A program made the translations under genes and the position numbers. From NCBI GenBank assembly GCA_903854195.1, contig CAINVO010000037.1, forward strand, positions 1 to 41,723: 41,723 nucleotides of DNA, read 5' to 3'. The notes below the pieces were generated by a model that had not been told where the DNA came from, did no database searches, and saw only the letters and a list, made by a program, of their open reading frames with translations. Numbering within the stretch: position 1 is the stretch's first letter; every line of letters starts with the position of its first letter. This document shows positions 15,079 to 25,300 of this stretch, in pieces. This DNA is from an uncultured bacterium (GTDB taxonomy: Bacteria; Patescibacteriota; Minisyncoccia; Phycocordibacterales; CAINVO01).

Positions 15079-16356
15079 TTATTTCAATTTAAGTAGTTTT
15101 TCAAACTTTGAATGCGTAGACTTTTTATGTGGACCAACAATACCTAGGTTCATGTTTTTTTCTATAAAAATCTGTCTGGCGAGCGTGCGTATTTCTTCCG
15201 CTGTCACTGCGCGGGTTTTTTCTTCTATATCTTTAGGTGACAATATTTCTTGGTTATATATTTCCTGAAAACCATAAAAATCAGAAAAATCATCCGAAGC
15301 TTCTAGACCAAGGTATAAAGATCCTATACGAAAATCTTTCGCTTTTTGCAGTTCTTCGTCAGAAATTAATTCCTCCTTAACTTTTTCTATTTCTTCCAAA
15401 ATTCCCGAAACTGCCTCACCTACTCTAGAATGTGATACACCTGAGGAAACATAAAATGCGCCAAAATCTTTAGACGAAGAAAAAGAGGCACTGATCGAAT
15501 AACAGATACCAAGATCACTTCTCATTTTTCTAAAAAGTCTTGAACTCATACCGTGACCAAGAACGGTTGCTAAGAGTCTAAGCGCCCATTTTCTTTCGTC
15601 ATATCTATCAAAGGCTCTAAAAATTAAGGCCATGGTTGTCTGGTCTGTTTTCTTTTCATGAACAATCAACTCTGGTTTCTTCTGGTTTTCTTTAGTTTTA
15701 GGTGGTGCTTTGATTTTACCGTCAGGAAGAGTGCTAAACATTTTTTCTATGTTCTTGATTGTTGAAGCCTCATCAAATTTACCCGAAACAACCACGACAG
15801 TATTTGAGGCAAAGTAATTAGCTTTTCGATATTTGAGAATATCTTTTTTTGTGAATTTTTCTATATTTTCTTTTGGACCAAGAACATTTCTTCCTGCAGG
15901 TTGGTCACCGTACATTTTTTTATCAATCGCCTCCCCTAGAAGCCTTCCTGGTTGGTCATTCTTTCTATTGATTTCCTCAAGTATCACACCCTTCTCTTTT
16001 TCAATTTCAGATTCAGGAAGTATTGGATGAAGATATAAATCGCTGACAAGTTCCAATGCATCTGTTAAATGTGAGTAATGTGTTTTTGCATAATAACCGG
16101 TATATTCTTCTGAGGTAAATGCATTATATTCACAACCAATTTTTTCAAAATCAAAACTTATTGCATATGAAGATGGTCGTCTTTCTGTACCCTTAAAACA
16201 CATATGTTCCAAAAAATGAGCTATGCCGTTTGTATCTTTAGTTTCATTAAATGACCCAGCTCCCACAAGGACCATAGCCGTAACCGTCTGATTTTCCTGC
16301 ATAGGTACGGTAATAATACGTAGGCCATTTTTTAAAACTTTTTTATTATATTTCAT
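15079..16356 (-). CDS. M16-family zinc peptidase
   Basis: The 425-residue protein carries the inverted zinc motif HFLEH (GIAHFLEHMCFKGTERR) near residue 47, with the downstream Glu expected in EYTGYYAKTHYSHLTDALELVSDLYLHP or in the ILEEINRKNDQPG segment. The C-terminal half is the second, non-catalytic M16 domain (MALIFRAFDRYDERKWALRLLATVLGHGMSSRLFRKMRSDLGICY). Members clear peptides or act like processing peptidases. No signal peptide is present, so it is probably cytoplasmic. The gap to the upstream malic enzyme gene is only 12 bp, so the two are likely co-transcribed. Confidence 0.94.
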   Translation of the reverse strand: MKYNKKVLKNGLRIITVPMQENQTVTAMVLVGAGSFNETKDTNGIAHFLEHMCFKGTERRPSSYAISFDFEKIGCEYNAFTSEEYTGYYAKTHYSHLTDALELVSDLYLHPILPESEIEKEKGVILEEINRKNDQPGRLLGEAIDKKMYGDQPAGRNVLGPKENIEKFTKKDILKYRKANYFASNTVVVVSGKFDEASTIKNIEKMFSTLPDGKIKAPPKTKENQKKPELIVHEKKTDQTTMALIFRAFDRYDERKWALRLLATVLGHGMSSRLFRKMRSDLGICYSISASFSSSKDFGAFYVSSGVSHSRVGEAVSGILEEIEKVKEELISDEELQKAKDFRIGSLYLGLEASDDFSDFYGFQEIYNQEILSPKDIEEKTRAVTAEEIRTLARQIFIEKNMNLGIVGPHKKSTHSKFEKLLKLK

Positions 16357-16368
16357 ATTTTTTATTTC

Positions 16369-17580
16369 TTATTGTTTATCCTTTTTAGCGACTTTAGTTT
16401 TGACATCAATTTTTGATTTTTTAAAGGAATTTACGACAGCTCTAGCAACAGCTTTTGCCACCCTTCTATCAAAAGGGCTCGGTATAATATAATCTCTTTT
16501 AAGTTCACTCTTTTTTACAAGTAAAGCTATTGCATTTGCTGCAGAAATTTTCATCTCATTTGTAATTTGCGGTGCGCCAGAATCAAACACTCCACGAAAA
16601 ATACCCGGAAAAACCAAAACATTATTGATTTGATTTGGATAATCGGATCTGCCTGTTCCGAAAACAGCAATTTTAGTCTTCATGGCTTCTTCATAAGATA
16701 TTTCTGGAGCAGGGTTTGCCATCGCAAAGACAATTGGTTTGTCTGCCATCGTACTGACCCATTCTGACTTAAGAATGTTACTAGTTGATACGCCAATAAA
16801 AACATCAGAACCAATTAAAGCCAAATCTAAGCCACCTTGAACTTTAGACTTATTTGTTTTTTCAGCAATACTTTTTTTGTAAAAGTTAGTGTTTAAATCT
16901 TGCCGGCCAGAATGAAGAGTCCCCTTTCTGTCCAACATTATGATTTTTTCTTCTGGAGCACCAGCAATAATCAAAAGCTTTGTAATTGCCATCGCGGCAG
17001 AGCCGGCACCGTTCACAACAATTTTAATATTTTTTATATCCTTTTTAACAACTCTTAATGCATTAATAAGTCCAGCAAGCACCACTATAGCTGTGCCATG
17101 TTGATCATCATGAAAAACTGGAATATCTAATTCCTTCTTTAAACGTTCTTCGATATAAAAACAATTTGGGGCAGAAATATCTTCGAGGTTAATTCCGCCA
17201 AACGTTGGGGCTAATAATTTTACTGTTTCAATTATTTTTTCTGGATCTTGAGTATCGAGACAAATTGGGAAAGCATCCACCCCACCAAATTCTTTAAATA
17301 AAATAGCTTTGCCTTCCATTACAGGCATTGCAGCTTTCGGACCAATATTTCCAAGACCAAGCACAGCGCTACCATCAGTAACAATAGCCACGGTGTTTCC
17401 TCGAAGTGTGTGGGTATTTAATGCTTTTGGATTTTTTTTTATTAAAAGACAAACTTCTGCGACTCCCGGGGTGTAAGCAGTGGATAAGTCCTCCTTTGTT
17501 TTTAGAGGAACTTTAGATTTTACCTCTAATTTTCCTTTATATTTCTTATGTAGTGCTATAGATTTTTTTGAAAAATTCAT
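16369..17580 (-). CDS. NAD(P)-dependent malic enzyme (malate oxidoreductase, decarboxylating)
   Basis: The enzyme converts malate to pyruvate and CO2 with NAD(P)H formation. The signatures are YTPGVAEVC, the catalytic Lys/Asp region [42 protein letters not shown], the metal-binding [19 protein letters not shown], and the nucleotide-binding [16 protein letters not shown]. At 403 residues it is the short form without the phosphotransacetylase-like domain of MaeB. In an organism with reduced central metabolism it may supply NAD(P)H and pyruvate. Cofactor preference is not certain from the sequence. The start is leaderless-type: TGA-TATACT lies exactly 6 nt before the ATG. Confidence 0.95.
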   Translation of the reverse strand: MNFSKKSIALHKKYKGKLEVKSKVPLKTKEDLSTAYTPGVAEVCLLIKKNPKALNTHTLRGNTVAIVTDGSAVLGLGNIGPKAAMPVMEGKAILFKEFGGVDAFPICLDTQDPEKIIETVKLLAPTFGGINLEDISAPNCFYIEERLKKELDIPVFHDDQHGTAIVVLAGLINALRVVKKDIKNIKIVVNGAGSAAMAITKLLIIAGAPEEKIIMLDRKGTLHSGRQDLNTNFYKKSIAEKTNKSKVQGGLDLALIGSDVFIGVSTSNILKSEWVSTMADKPIVFAMANPAPEISYEEAMKTKIAVFGTGRSDYPNQINNVLVFPGIFRGVFDSGAPQITNEMKISAANAIALLVKKSELKRDYIIPSPFDRRVAKAVARAVVNSFKKSKIDVKTKVAKKDKQ

Positions 17581-17586
17581 CTGACA

Positions 17587-17595
17587 AGTATATCA
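17587..17595 (-). promoter_or_regulatory. Extended -10 element of the malic enzyme gene, leaderless type
   Basis: TGATATACT lies on the minus strand with exactly 6 nt (TGTCAG) before the ATG at 17580. Transcription would start at or next to the A of ATG. Confidence 0.6.
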
Positions 17596-17605
17596 TGAGT
17601 AAATA

Positions 17606-17640
17606 AAAGGCGGCGGGCTCTGAAAGAGCCCGCCGCTTTA
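17606..17640 (-). terminator. GC-rich terminator of the 17673 gene
   Basis: Perfect 11-bp arms GCGGCGGGCTC and GAGCCCGCCGC enclose a 5-nt loop, followed on the minus strand by CTTTTATTT. It lies 33 bp after the orphan gene and insulates it from the malic enzyme promoter. Confidence 0.85.
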
Positions 17641-17672
17641 AATCTGACAGATCCATACAGATCTTCATTTTT

Positions 17673-18284
17673 CTACTGAACCTGACCAGGAATCTTGAAA
17701 TTGATCACCCGATCCCCGACTTGAGAGATGTAAAACCCCACCTTCGTCTCGAACCCAAAGAATTTTGATATTGGACCGGTTTCGTCCTTTACCTTAATTC
17801 TTAAACTTGCTGCGCCCTCGCAATAAAGAGACAATCCCCAGTTTTCAAAATCCAGAGACTTAAGGTTTTTTTCAAAAACAACCTTTCCCAGAGTACAGAG
17901 TTCTGATAGATTTGAACTATCCTCAATACTCAAGGTTAGGCTATTTGGTTTTCCCAAAATCCCTAATCTCCCCTCGGACATGTCGATGATCCTTTCAAGC
18001 TTTCCGGTTTCCCGATTTGCAAAAAAGTATGCAAAGATTTTTTCTTCTTTGAGATTTCCACCGATGATCATGTCGTCACGTTTGAATCCAAGAATATACC
18101 CAGCTGCAAGCAAGGCTTGAGACTTAAGTAAAATACTGAACACTGACGGGACAGAATCATAAAGGTGCGTATCAAGAGTAATCCTGTAGAAATCTGTATT
18201 CCTTAGGAAACTTCTCGGAAGTGAGTTCCGCGTAGGTCCACACCCCGCTCGAACATGAAACGGTAAAGGTCCATCACTAAACAT
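17673..18284 (-). CDS. Hypothetical protein with a strong Shine-Dalgarno
   Basis: The protein has 203 residues from the ATG at 18284 (the ORF track starts two codons earlier at a TTG). AAGGAG at 18300-18295 is a clear Shine-Dalgarno, 10 nt from the ATG and 4 nt from the TTG, so the exact start is uncertain. No family was recognised. The sequence alternates strands and short helices (LLKSQALLAAGYILGFKRDDMIIGG, then IDMSEGRLGILGKPNSLTLSIED, then VGFYISQVGDRVINFKIPGQ) and reads as a soluble beta-rich protein without signal or membrane segments. It has its own GC-rich terminator and more balanced codon use than its neighbours, as do the orphans at 11446 and 34980. Confidence 0.65.
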   Translation of the reverse strand: MFSDGPLPFHVRAGCGPTRNSLPRSFLRNTDFYRITLDTHLYDSVPSVFSILLKSQALLAAGYILGFKRDDMIIGGNLKEEKIFAYFFANRETGKLERIIDMSEGRLGILGKPNSLTLSIEDSSNLSELCTLGKVVFEKNLKSLDFENWGLSLYCEGAASLRIKVKDETGPISKFFGFETKVGFYISQVGDRVINFKIPGQVQ

Positions 18285-18294
18285 AAACAAAATT

Positions 18295-18300
18295 CTCCTT
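18295..18300 (-). promoter_or_regulatory. Strong Shine-Dalgarno of the 17673 gene
   Basis: AAGGAG lies just after the glyS stop. It is notable because almost no other gene in this window has a recognisable ribosome-binding site. Confidence 0.7.
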
Positions 18301-18315
18301 CTGATTTATTTTTTC

Positions 18316-19740
18316 TTAGGCAATCAAAGCATCTTTCAAAAGATAGGTCAAGTCATGTAGTGGAATACGCTCTTGTACTCCAGTGTCACGATTGCGAACC
18401 GTTACTGTATCTTTATTTTCAGGATTTTCTCCGAGAGTATCGAAGTCAACTGTGATACAAAATGGTGTACCTATCTCATCTTGTCGGCGATATCTTTTTC
18501 CAATGTTTCCATTATCATCAAAAGCAATTCTTCCAGCGAGAACTGAATCTTTACGAAGACTGTTAAAAACATCGCGTGCCTTTTGAACTAGTTCTGGTTT
18601 ATTTTTTAACAATGGGAAAACTGCGGCCACAGTCGGCGCAACCTTAGGTGCAAATTTTAAATAAACACGAGGTTCTTCCCCTTCTTCTTTTGCAGGCTCC
18701 TCCATATAAGCGTCAGCAATTACTGCCAAAATCGTGCGCCCCACTCCAAACGAAGGCTCTATGCAATGCGGTACGATTCGAGCCCCTGCCTCCTCATCAA
18801 AATACGATAGGTCTACCTTTGACCCAGTGGCATGGCTTTTCAAATCAAAATCTGTTCTATAGGCAAGACCGTATAATTCTTTACGCCCGAAAGGAAAATC
18901 AAATTCAAAATCAATAGTTCTCTTTGAATAATGAGCTCTATCCCCATCCCCCACTTCAAGTTCATGAACTTTTTCAAGGTTGATGCCTAAGTCTTTTATA
19001 TAATTCCACATTTCTTCACGAAGTGATTCAAAATTTTCAGCCCAATTTTCTTCTTTCACAAAATATTCGATTTCCATTTGTTCTAACTCTCTCACGCGGA
19101 AAATAAAATCACGAGGAGCAATTTCATTTCTGAAAGCTTTACCAATCTGTGCCAAACCAAAAGGGAGCTTTGGATGAAAACTATCAACAACATTTTTAAA
19201 ATTAACGAACATACCTTGAGCCGTCTCTGGTCGAAGATACGAAATAGAAGAATCATCTTCAATAGCACCGATATGAGTCTTCAACATTAAATTAAACTGT
19301 CGAGCATCCCCTAGCTGATTACCATCAGGACTTTTAATTTTTTTCTCTTTAAGAAGATTGTCCATATCTTCAAGACTCATCCCCTTTGGATCAACACCAT
19401 TGGCTTCTAGTAAATGATCTACTCTATAACGCTTCTTTGTTTTTAAGTCCTCAACTAGAGGATCAGCAAAACCGGCAACATGTCCGGTAGATTTCCAGAC
19501 TTCTTGATTCATTAGAATGGCTGCACTTATTCCGTACATGTCTTCCCTATCTGTCACAAAACGTTTCCACCAAAGATTCTGGATATTATTTTTTAGTTCA
19601 ACTCCAAGTGGACCGTAATCCCAAGTACCTGCAAGGCCTCCGTAAATTTCTGAACCTTGATATATAAAACCTCGACGTTTACAAAGAGAAATTATTTTTT
19701 CCATTGTGTTATCTTTTGCTGAATTGTTTTTGTTTTCCAT
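18316..19740 (-). CDS. glyS: Glycine--tRNA ligase (single-chain dimeric type)
   Basis: GlyRS charges tRNA-Gly. This is the eukaryote/archaea-like alpha2 class II form, not the alpha2beta2 form. Class II motifs include the N-terminal CKRRGFIYQGSEIYGGLAGTWDYGPLGVELKNNIQNLWWKRFV, motif 2 GLAQIGKAFRNEIAPRDFIFRVREL, and motif 3 IEPSFGVGRTILAVIADAY. A C-terminal anticodon domain follows (APTVAAVFPLLKNK, then RYRRQDEIGTPFCITVDFD). The 474-residue length fits. An in-frame Met at residue 13 is an alternative start. It lies 18 bp after the large membrane protein gene, so the two are probably co-transcribed. Confidence 0.97.
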   Translation of the reverse strand: MENKNNSAKDNTMEKIISLCKRRGFIYQGSEIYGGLAGTWDYGPLGVELKNNIQNLWWKRFVTDREDMYGISAAILMNQEVWKSTGHVAGFADPLVEDLKTKKRYRVDHLLEANGVDPKGMSLEDMDNLLKEKKIKSPDGNQLGDARQFNLMLKTHIGAIEDDSSISYLRPETAQGMFVNFKNVVDSFHPKLPFGLAQIGKAFRNEIAPRDFIFRVRELEQMEIEYFVKEENWAENFESLREEMWNYIKDLGINLEKVHELEVGDGDRAHYSKRTIDFEFDFPFGRKELYGLAYRTDFDLKSHATGSKVDLSYFDEEAGARIVPHCIEPSFGVGRTILAVIADAYMEEPAKEEGEEPRVYLKFAPKVAPTVAAVFPLLKNKPELVQKARDVFNSLRKDSVLAGRIAFDDNGNIGKRYRRQDEIGTPFCITVDFDTLGENPENKDTVTVRNRDTGVQERIPLHDLTYLLKDALIA

Positions 19741-19757
19741 TCTGTTTTCTTTATTTA

Positions 19758-21704
19758 TTATTTTGTAACTCTTCCATCTCCATAGTTGTATGCGGGGTCT
19801 GTTGCGAAAGTTGAATCCAAAGCTTGACCAACATTTTGAACTACTGAACTTGTATAGCTATCCGTTCCAGAAAGCGTTGGGGCCCCAAGGATTTCTGGGG
19901 ATGATTCTAGCTGACTTACACTCGGTAAAAATGATACTTGAAAATAAGCTTCTGGGGCTGCACTAGAATACCCTGCCCCTGCAGCCAGAGTCCCAACATT
20001 CCAAATTACTTGGTGTTTTTGTTGATCATATTTTACATCTGCACCAGCAGGACTGACCTTTCCTAGCCATCCAACATAGTTAGGTAGGCTTGCTGAAACT
20101 GTGGCTCCGTTTACTGTATTAAATGAATTGCTTGCTGTCCAGATGATAGTATATGTTGTGTTTTGGTCAACAACAGGAGGAATTGGCCCTGTATTTATAA
20201 AAGGCCCTACAGTATGCACTGCTCGGGAAGTAATGTGTGGGGCCGTTGCAATCCTAATAGTTTTTGAAACTGTAGAATTTATATCTTCTACAACATTTCT
20301 GTCCCCTAAACGTCTACCACTCACACTAGCATCGAGGTTGATTGATGGCTTTCTAAAATAAGCATTATTTTCAACTGATGATTGTAATGACGCAAGGGTG
20401 AATTGTAATTTACCACCAGCGTGTGGGGCAATAGATGCAAGTTCTGGAACGGTCGTTTTGTCCCAAGTCATAGTATTATCACTTGAACTAAAGAATCCTT
20501 GTTCGACCAAGATGTTTTTTGTATCAAGAATTTTTCCTGCAAGCTTTATTTTTATTGACGCGTCAGTAACAGGAACATTTAGATTGTTTTGCCAAGAAAC
20601 CTCCCCTCTCACCGCATCTCCACCCTGAGCTGTAAAAACGGAAGAATTATCATCATTCAACAAAATATCTACCCCGAGAAAAGGCTGCTTGATTGCAAGT
20701 GGTTGTGTAAGGTTGGCAATAATAGCATTTATAGCAGTTGGATTATCCTGATCAGCAAGTCCCAATGAAAAATGGAAATCTCTTTCTTCTCCATCTTGAC
20801 CTGTCATTCTACCCACGACAATAATGTGTCTATCTGTACCTGGTGAAATATCACCAATGTTCCAGGCTGTATTGTCTGGTGAGGCAGGATCTGGATTTGA
20901 ACTTTCAAAAGAAAAACCAAAAGGATACTCAGCTTTTAATAAAACATTCTTAACGATACTGGTTGAATTTGATTTTACATGAACATCAAACTGCACATCT
21001 TGGTTTGAAACTGTTTCTTTGACTGAATCTACTGTTATAGAAATAGGAGCTGTTCCAATAAAAACAGGGTAATCTTTATTCTTAACAAAAATTGATGCTG
21101 ATCCTGGAATGCGATATTCCAAAGATACTTTTATATTTTGCTGGCTATTTTCCTGACCAAAAAGAACTGGGTCTATAGAAACATGACTAGACTTTCCTGT
21201 TGGGAGTGTCCCGACAGGAATACGCTCTGTGATAAGTGGTGTGACCTGATCACTTGCAAGACGGGTGCTTTCTGGATATGTCACAACAAGATCTGAAAGT
21301 AGAAGATCTGTAGGGTTATTGTTTGTTATCTGGATATCAACAGGGAACGCCTCCCCCGCTGGAGTTGAGACAGATCCTTGCATTGTTATATCTATATTGT
21401 TTGGAGAGACTACATTTGTCCCTCTTACAAAAACTGCGATAGCAATACCGGCAGCAACAAGAAAAAAGACAAGGGCAAAAAGTAAAACTTTTTTAAAAAT
21501 AGGAGTGTAAGTTTCTGCTGTATCTTCGTGAAGATCACCTTGATTTTCATTTTGCCAATCGCTTGGAGTATTTATCTTTTGATCATGCAGTACTTTACGC
21601 CGATAACTAGTTGGTTGAAAATTCTTAGAATAAAGTTGGGACTTTAGTTCATCGATATGATCATTACTATCTTGTGAATCCTTAGGATTTGGTGAAAAAC
21701 TCAT
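19758..21704 (-). CDS. Large membrane-anchored protein with repeated Ig-like/DUF11-like domains
   Basis: The 648-residue protein has a polar cytoplasmic N-terminus of about 70 residues, one membrane segment (about 72-92, VLLFALVFFLVAAGIAIAVFV), then about 550 residues outside. The outer part consists of beta-sandwich modules with repeated features of COG1361/DUF11-type domains (VDIQITNNNPTDLLLSDLVVTYP; VKNVLLKAEYPFGFSFESSNPDP; TYTIIWTASNSFNTVNGATVSASLPNYVGWLG). No catalytic motif was seen, so a structural role at the cell envelope is likely. TGA-TATAAT lies exactly 6 nt before the ATG, so the transcript should be leaderless. It precedes glyS. Confidence 0.7.
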   Translation of the reverse strand: MSFSPNPKDSQDSNDHIDELKSQLYSKNFQPTSYRRKVLHDQKINTPSDWQNENQGDLHEDTAETYTPIFKKVLLFALVFFLVAAGIAIAVFVRGTNVVSPNNIDITMQGSVSTPAGEAFPVDIQITNNNPTDLLLSDLVVTYPESTRLASDQVTPLITERIPVGTLPTGKSSHVSIDPVLFGQENSQQNIKVSLEYRIPGSASIFVKNKDYPVFIGTAPISITVDSVKETVSNQDVQFDVHVKSNSTSIVKNVLLKAEYPFGFSFESSNPDPASPDNTAWNIGDISPGTDRHIIVVGRMTGQDGEERDFHFSLGLADQDNPTAINAIIANLTQPLAIKQPFLGVDILLNDDNSSVFTAQGGDAVRGEVSWQNNLNVPVTDASIKIKLAGKILDTKNILVEQGFFSSSDNTMTWDKTTVPELASIAPHAGGKLQFTLASLQSSVENNAYFRKPSINLDASVSGRRLGDRNVVEDINSTVSKTIRIATAPHITSRAVHTVGPFINTGPIPPVVDQNTTYTIIWTASNSFNTVNGATVSASLPNYVGWLGKVSPAGADVKYDQQKHQVIWNVGTLAAGAGYSSAAPEAYFQVSFLPSVSQLESSPEILGAPTLSGTDSYTSSVVQNVGQALDSTFATDPAYNYGDGRVTK

Positions 21705-21710
21705 AGGAAA

Positions 21711-21719
21711 ATTATATCA
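21711..21719 (-). promoter_or_regulatory. Extended -10 element of the 19758 gene, leaderless type
   Basis: TGATATAAT, a perfect extended -10, lies exactly 6 nt (TTTCCT) before the ATG at 21704. No good -35 was seen. Confidence 0.65.
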
Positions 21720-21746
21720 TAAATGACAAGAATGGCCCCAAATTAA

Positions 21747-21999
21747 CTATAACTGACTTTCTTTGAGTGAATTATTAACTGTCTGTATAGCTTCAAGACG
21801 TAAAGGCAAAAAATCATCTAAAAATTTCCTATCCCATTCTTTTGGTTCACAAGAGATAAAACCTGCAAATTTTCCAGTATTTGTAAAATACCCAAGTAAC
21901 AATAAAACTCTCATGACACCTAGAATTTCTATAGATTTTAAATCATCATTGTTAATATCGCCAACATTATTTTCAAAATCACTAGCGTTTGATAGGCTA
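21747..21999 (-). pseudogene. recO: C-terminal half of RecO in the -1 frame
   Basis: Past the A7 run at 22006-22000 (minus strand) the -1 frame continues without a stop to a TAG at 21749-21747. It reads NSLSNASDFENN, then SIEILGVMRVLLLLGYF, then a charged region ending KESQL. The helical RVLLLLGYF segment is typical of RecO C-terminal domains. Joined to the N-terminal fragment by one extra A it gives a protein of about 207 residues, a plausible RecO length. It is either a sequencing or assembly error in the homopolymer, a real inactivating mutation, or a site of programmed or transcriptional slippage. Confidence 0.75.
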
Positions 22000-22369
22000 T
22001 TTTTTTGATAAATAAAATAAAACTCAAAACAAAATCAAAAAGATCCGCATTTTTCTCTTCCCCAGCAAGCAGTCTATCAAGTAAAGAAAATATTCTCGCA
22101 ACAACGCTAAAATTTTCAATTTTAGAAATGTCATCTATTTTCCCAGCGCTTGTAATACGCCAGACTTCTCTACCCCTAACCAAAGAAAGATGAACTAAGG
22201 AAAAGTCCTGCAGAGAATAGCGGAGCTTTGATTTTAACAATCTCACACCTTGTGCGGAGGCCCCTATCAAACCTAAGTCTTTGGTAAAAATGGTGAAAAA
22301 CCTATTTGCATCTTTGGCTTCGCGTCCTTTTAAAATAAAACCATCGGTTTGATATATATGATGTGACAT
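21938..22369 (-). CDS. recO: DNA repair protein RecO, N-terminal part (frameshifted)
   Basis: RecO helps load RecA onto SSB-coated DNA in the RecFOR pathway. The first 80 residues are the RecO OB fold (YQTDGFILKGREAKDANRFFTIFTKDLGLIGASAQGVRLLKSKLRYSLQDFSLVHLSLVRGREVWRITSA), then helices begin (VVARIFSLLDRLLAGEEKN). After ILFIKK the frame runs into 20 atypical residues and a stop. The true continuation lies in the -1 frame. The ATG is 3 bp after the ileS stop, so it is translationally close to ileS and transcribed with it. Confidence 0.85.
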   Translation of the reverse strand: MSHHIYQTDGFILKGREAKDANRFFTIFTKDLGLIGASAQGVRLLKSKLRYSLQDFSLVHLSLVRGREVWRITSAGKIDDISKIENFSVVARIFSLLDRLLAGEEKNADLFDFVLSFILFIKKIAYQTLVILKIMLAILTMMI

Positions 22370-22372
22370 AAA

Positions 22373-25300
22373 CTAAATCTCAACTTTGACTCCCGTCTCT
22401 GTAGAATCCACCACAGTCTCAATATTTTTAACAAGCGTTGGTTTCTTTATAACTAATTCATACTTTTTTATTAGTGAAATATTTTTTTCTGAACTAGTAA
22501 GTTTTAGGGTTAAGACGACATCACTTGGAGTCAAACCCTTTTCTTTTCTAGCGTCTTGAATTGCGCGGATAAGATCTCTAACGTCTCCCTCTTCCTGAAG
22601 TTCTGAAGTGATTTCTGTATTTAAAATAACGTCTTCGCCAAGATTTTCATTCACTGTTATTTTCTTTACATTTACCTCATCTCGAATCAAATCCAAAAAC
22701 TCTGGCTTATCCCCTATTCCCTGCATGTGCGTACGAACTGAAAGTTCAGATAATGGTTGTCTAATTTTTATACCAGAAGAAGATCTTGCTTCAAGGCCTA
22801 ATGTCACTAATTCTCTTGTTGTTCTCATATTTTCCAAAAGTTCTTTTTGTTCACTGCTTAACTCAAAGGAAATTGTGGCGGTTGAATCTTTCTCATTTAC
22901 GGGCCAATCACAAAGGTGCACACTAAGAGGACCTATTTCAAGACTTGGGTTATTTAGAATTTCTGTATCAGAAATTTTTACTTTTTGATAAATATCATCT
23001 GCCAAAAATGGCATGATTGGTGCAATCAATTTTGCAAAGTTTTCCAATACAAATCTAAGAGTCGCAATTGCAAATTTTTTATCAGCTAGGTCGGAAGACG
23101 ATAAATCTGCTTCATTTCCATCAAGAGCAACCTTTAATCTATCTCTAGAACGTCGCAAATACCATGTGGACAAATCATCAATAAAATCAGCAATTGGTCT
23201 AGTTGCCTTATCTATTTCGTAAGCATCAAGAGATTTAGTCATAATCTGACCAACTTCTGACATACGGGCAATAATCCATCTATCTAAAACATGAGGAGAA
23301 TCAGATGAAGACATTGATCCATCCTTATATAAATCGTAGAAAGAAACTACATTATCTAAGCGTTGAATATTTTTCTTAAGAACCTCGTCAGTACCTTTTG
23401 TTGAAAATGAAATATCTTCAGCACGGACCGCTGGAGATGACATGAAAAAATATCGAAGGGCATCTGCACCAAACTTATTAACCGTCTCCATTAAATCTGG
23501 ATAATTTTTTAAGCGTTTTGACATTTTCTGACCATCCTCAGCAAGAACGGTACCGTTCACAACAACATTTTCGTAAGGAGATTTTCCAAACAAAGCAACT
23601 CCTAAAACAAGTAGTGAATAAAACCATCCTCGAGTTTGGTCTTGTCCTTCTGCAATAAAATCAGCTGGAAAAAAACTACTCTCATCTGACAGAAACTCAT
23701 TTTCGGATGACCCCTTCTCTTCAGAAAAAGGATAGTGTGCCTGAGCAAAAGGCATTGAGCCTGAGTCATACCATGTATCAAAAACATCTGGTATTCTTTT
23801 CATTGTTTTACCGGTGGCAGATTTAAAAACAACCTCATCTATAAAGGGTCTGTGAAAATCTAATTCGTAATTTTTGTTATGTGGAATAAAAGCAAAATCC
23901 AAGCCTGACCATGAAGCGGGATGTAAAAACTCGTGTCGCTCATTCCAGTATTTTATAGTTCTTGTTTTTGTTGCCCCGTCTGCAACAGCTAGACATATTT
24001 TTGCTGGACCATCATGAGTAATCACGAGGATGTTTTTACCTTCATATTTTGAATCTATGTCATATAAAAATTCTCCAACACGTTTTCGGATATCCATCAT
24101 GCACTCTCCGTTTGGTAGGCTTACATCCGCATGATTATCAAAAGAATTTCTGAAAAAACTTCTATACTCCTCATATGACTTACCTTCAAGATCTCCGAAA
24201 CCCAACTCTCTTATACGATCATCAATAATAATTTCATCACTATAACCAATAGTATCCGCGACCAATCTTGCAGTCTCTTGAGTACGAATAAGGGGTGATG
24301 CAATAATCAAATCTATATTTCTCTCCTTGAGGTCATTTGCTTTTTCTATTACTGAGGCTTTCCCCTTCTCCGTTAGATGGTAAGGTGCATTCACATCAGA
24401 AATCATAATATTTTTAACATTATGTTCTGCTTCTCCGTGTCTCATTACCACATATCTGTTGCGTCGAGTTTTTTCTTTTATTTCTTCAAGTGAACCTAGA
24501 ACCTCTATTTCTTTTTTGTCTTCTTCATCTACACTGGCAACACTGACAGTTTTTTTATTAAGACCAGTTTCACTTTGCCAAATTGGAAGTGGAGCACCCC
24601 AATATCTACCTCGAGAAATAGACCAATCTCTAGCATTTTCTAACCACTTTCCAAAACGTCCCTCTCCGACATTTTTTGGACTCCAGTTTACGGACTTATT
24701 AGCATCAAGGAGTTTGTCTTTAAAAGTAGACACCGCAACAAACCATGAAGTTGTTGCATAGTTAAGTAGAGGTGTATCGCACCTCCAACAATGTGGGTAA
24801 GAATGGATTATTTTTTCCTTTGCAAAAAGATACCCATTGTGTGCCAACCATTTGATGATTTCAATATCAGCTTTTTGATGATCGTCTTTTGGCTTTACAA
24901 GCCCCCCAGCAAAATCTGTAACTTCCTTCTTAAATCTTCCATCGCCACTGACATGTTGAATAAACGGCAAGTTTTCCTTTTGAGCCAAAAGAAGATCGTC
25001 CTCTCCAAAAGCTGGTGCGATGTGAACAACCCCAGTACCATCTTCAGTTGTAACAAAATCTCCTGCACAAATTTTCCAACCTGCACCATTTTCCAAAGTT
25101 TTACCGGCTGGGTTTTTAAGCTCTCCATCTGATGCTGCTTTTTTGTAATATTCAAAAACAGGCTTATAGTATTTTCCAACTAAGTCCGATCCTTTTATTT
25201 CACCAACAACATCAAAGTCATTTTTTGTACTTGTTTTCAGAGCTTCTAATCTGCTTTTTGCAAAAATATATTTTTCATTTTCTAAACCTTTTACGTTTGT

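Noticed and set aside
22000-22006. Canonical programmed -1 frameshift (X XXY YYZ) in recO
   Set aside because: The zero frame is ATC AAA AAA ATA, which does not give a full slippery heptamer for tandem slippage, and no clear downstream pseudoknot was seen. Sequencing error or single-site/transcriptional slippage is more likely.
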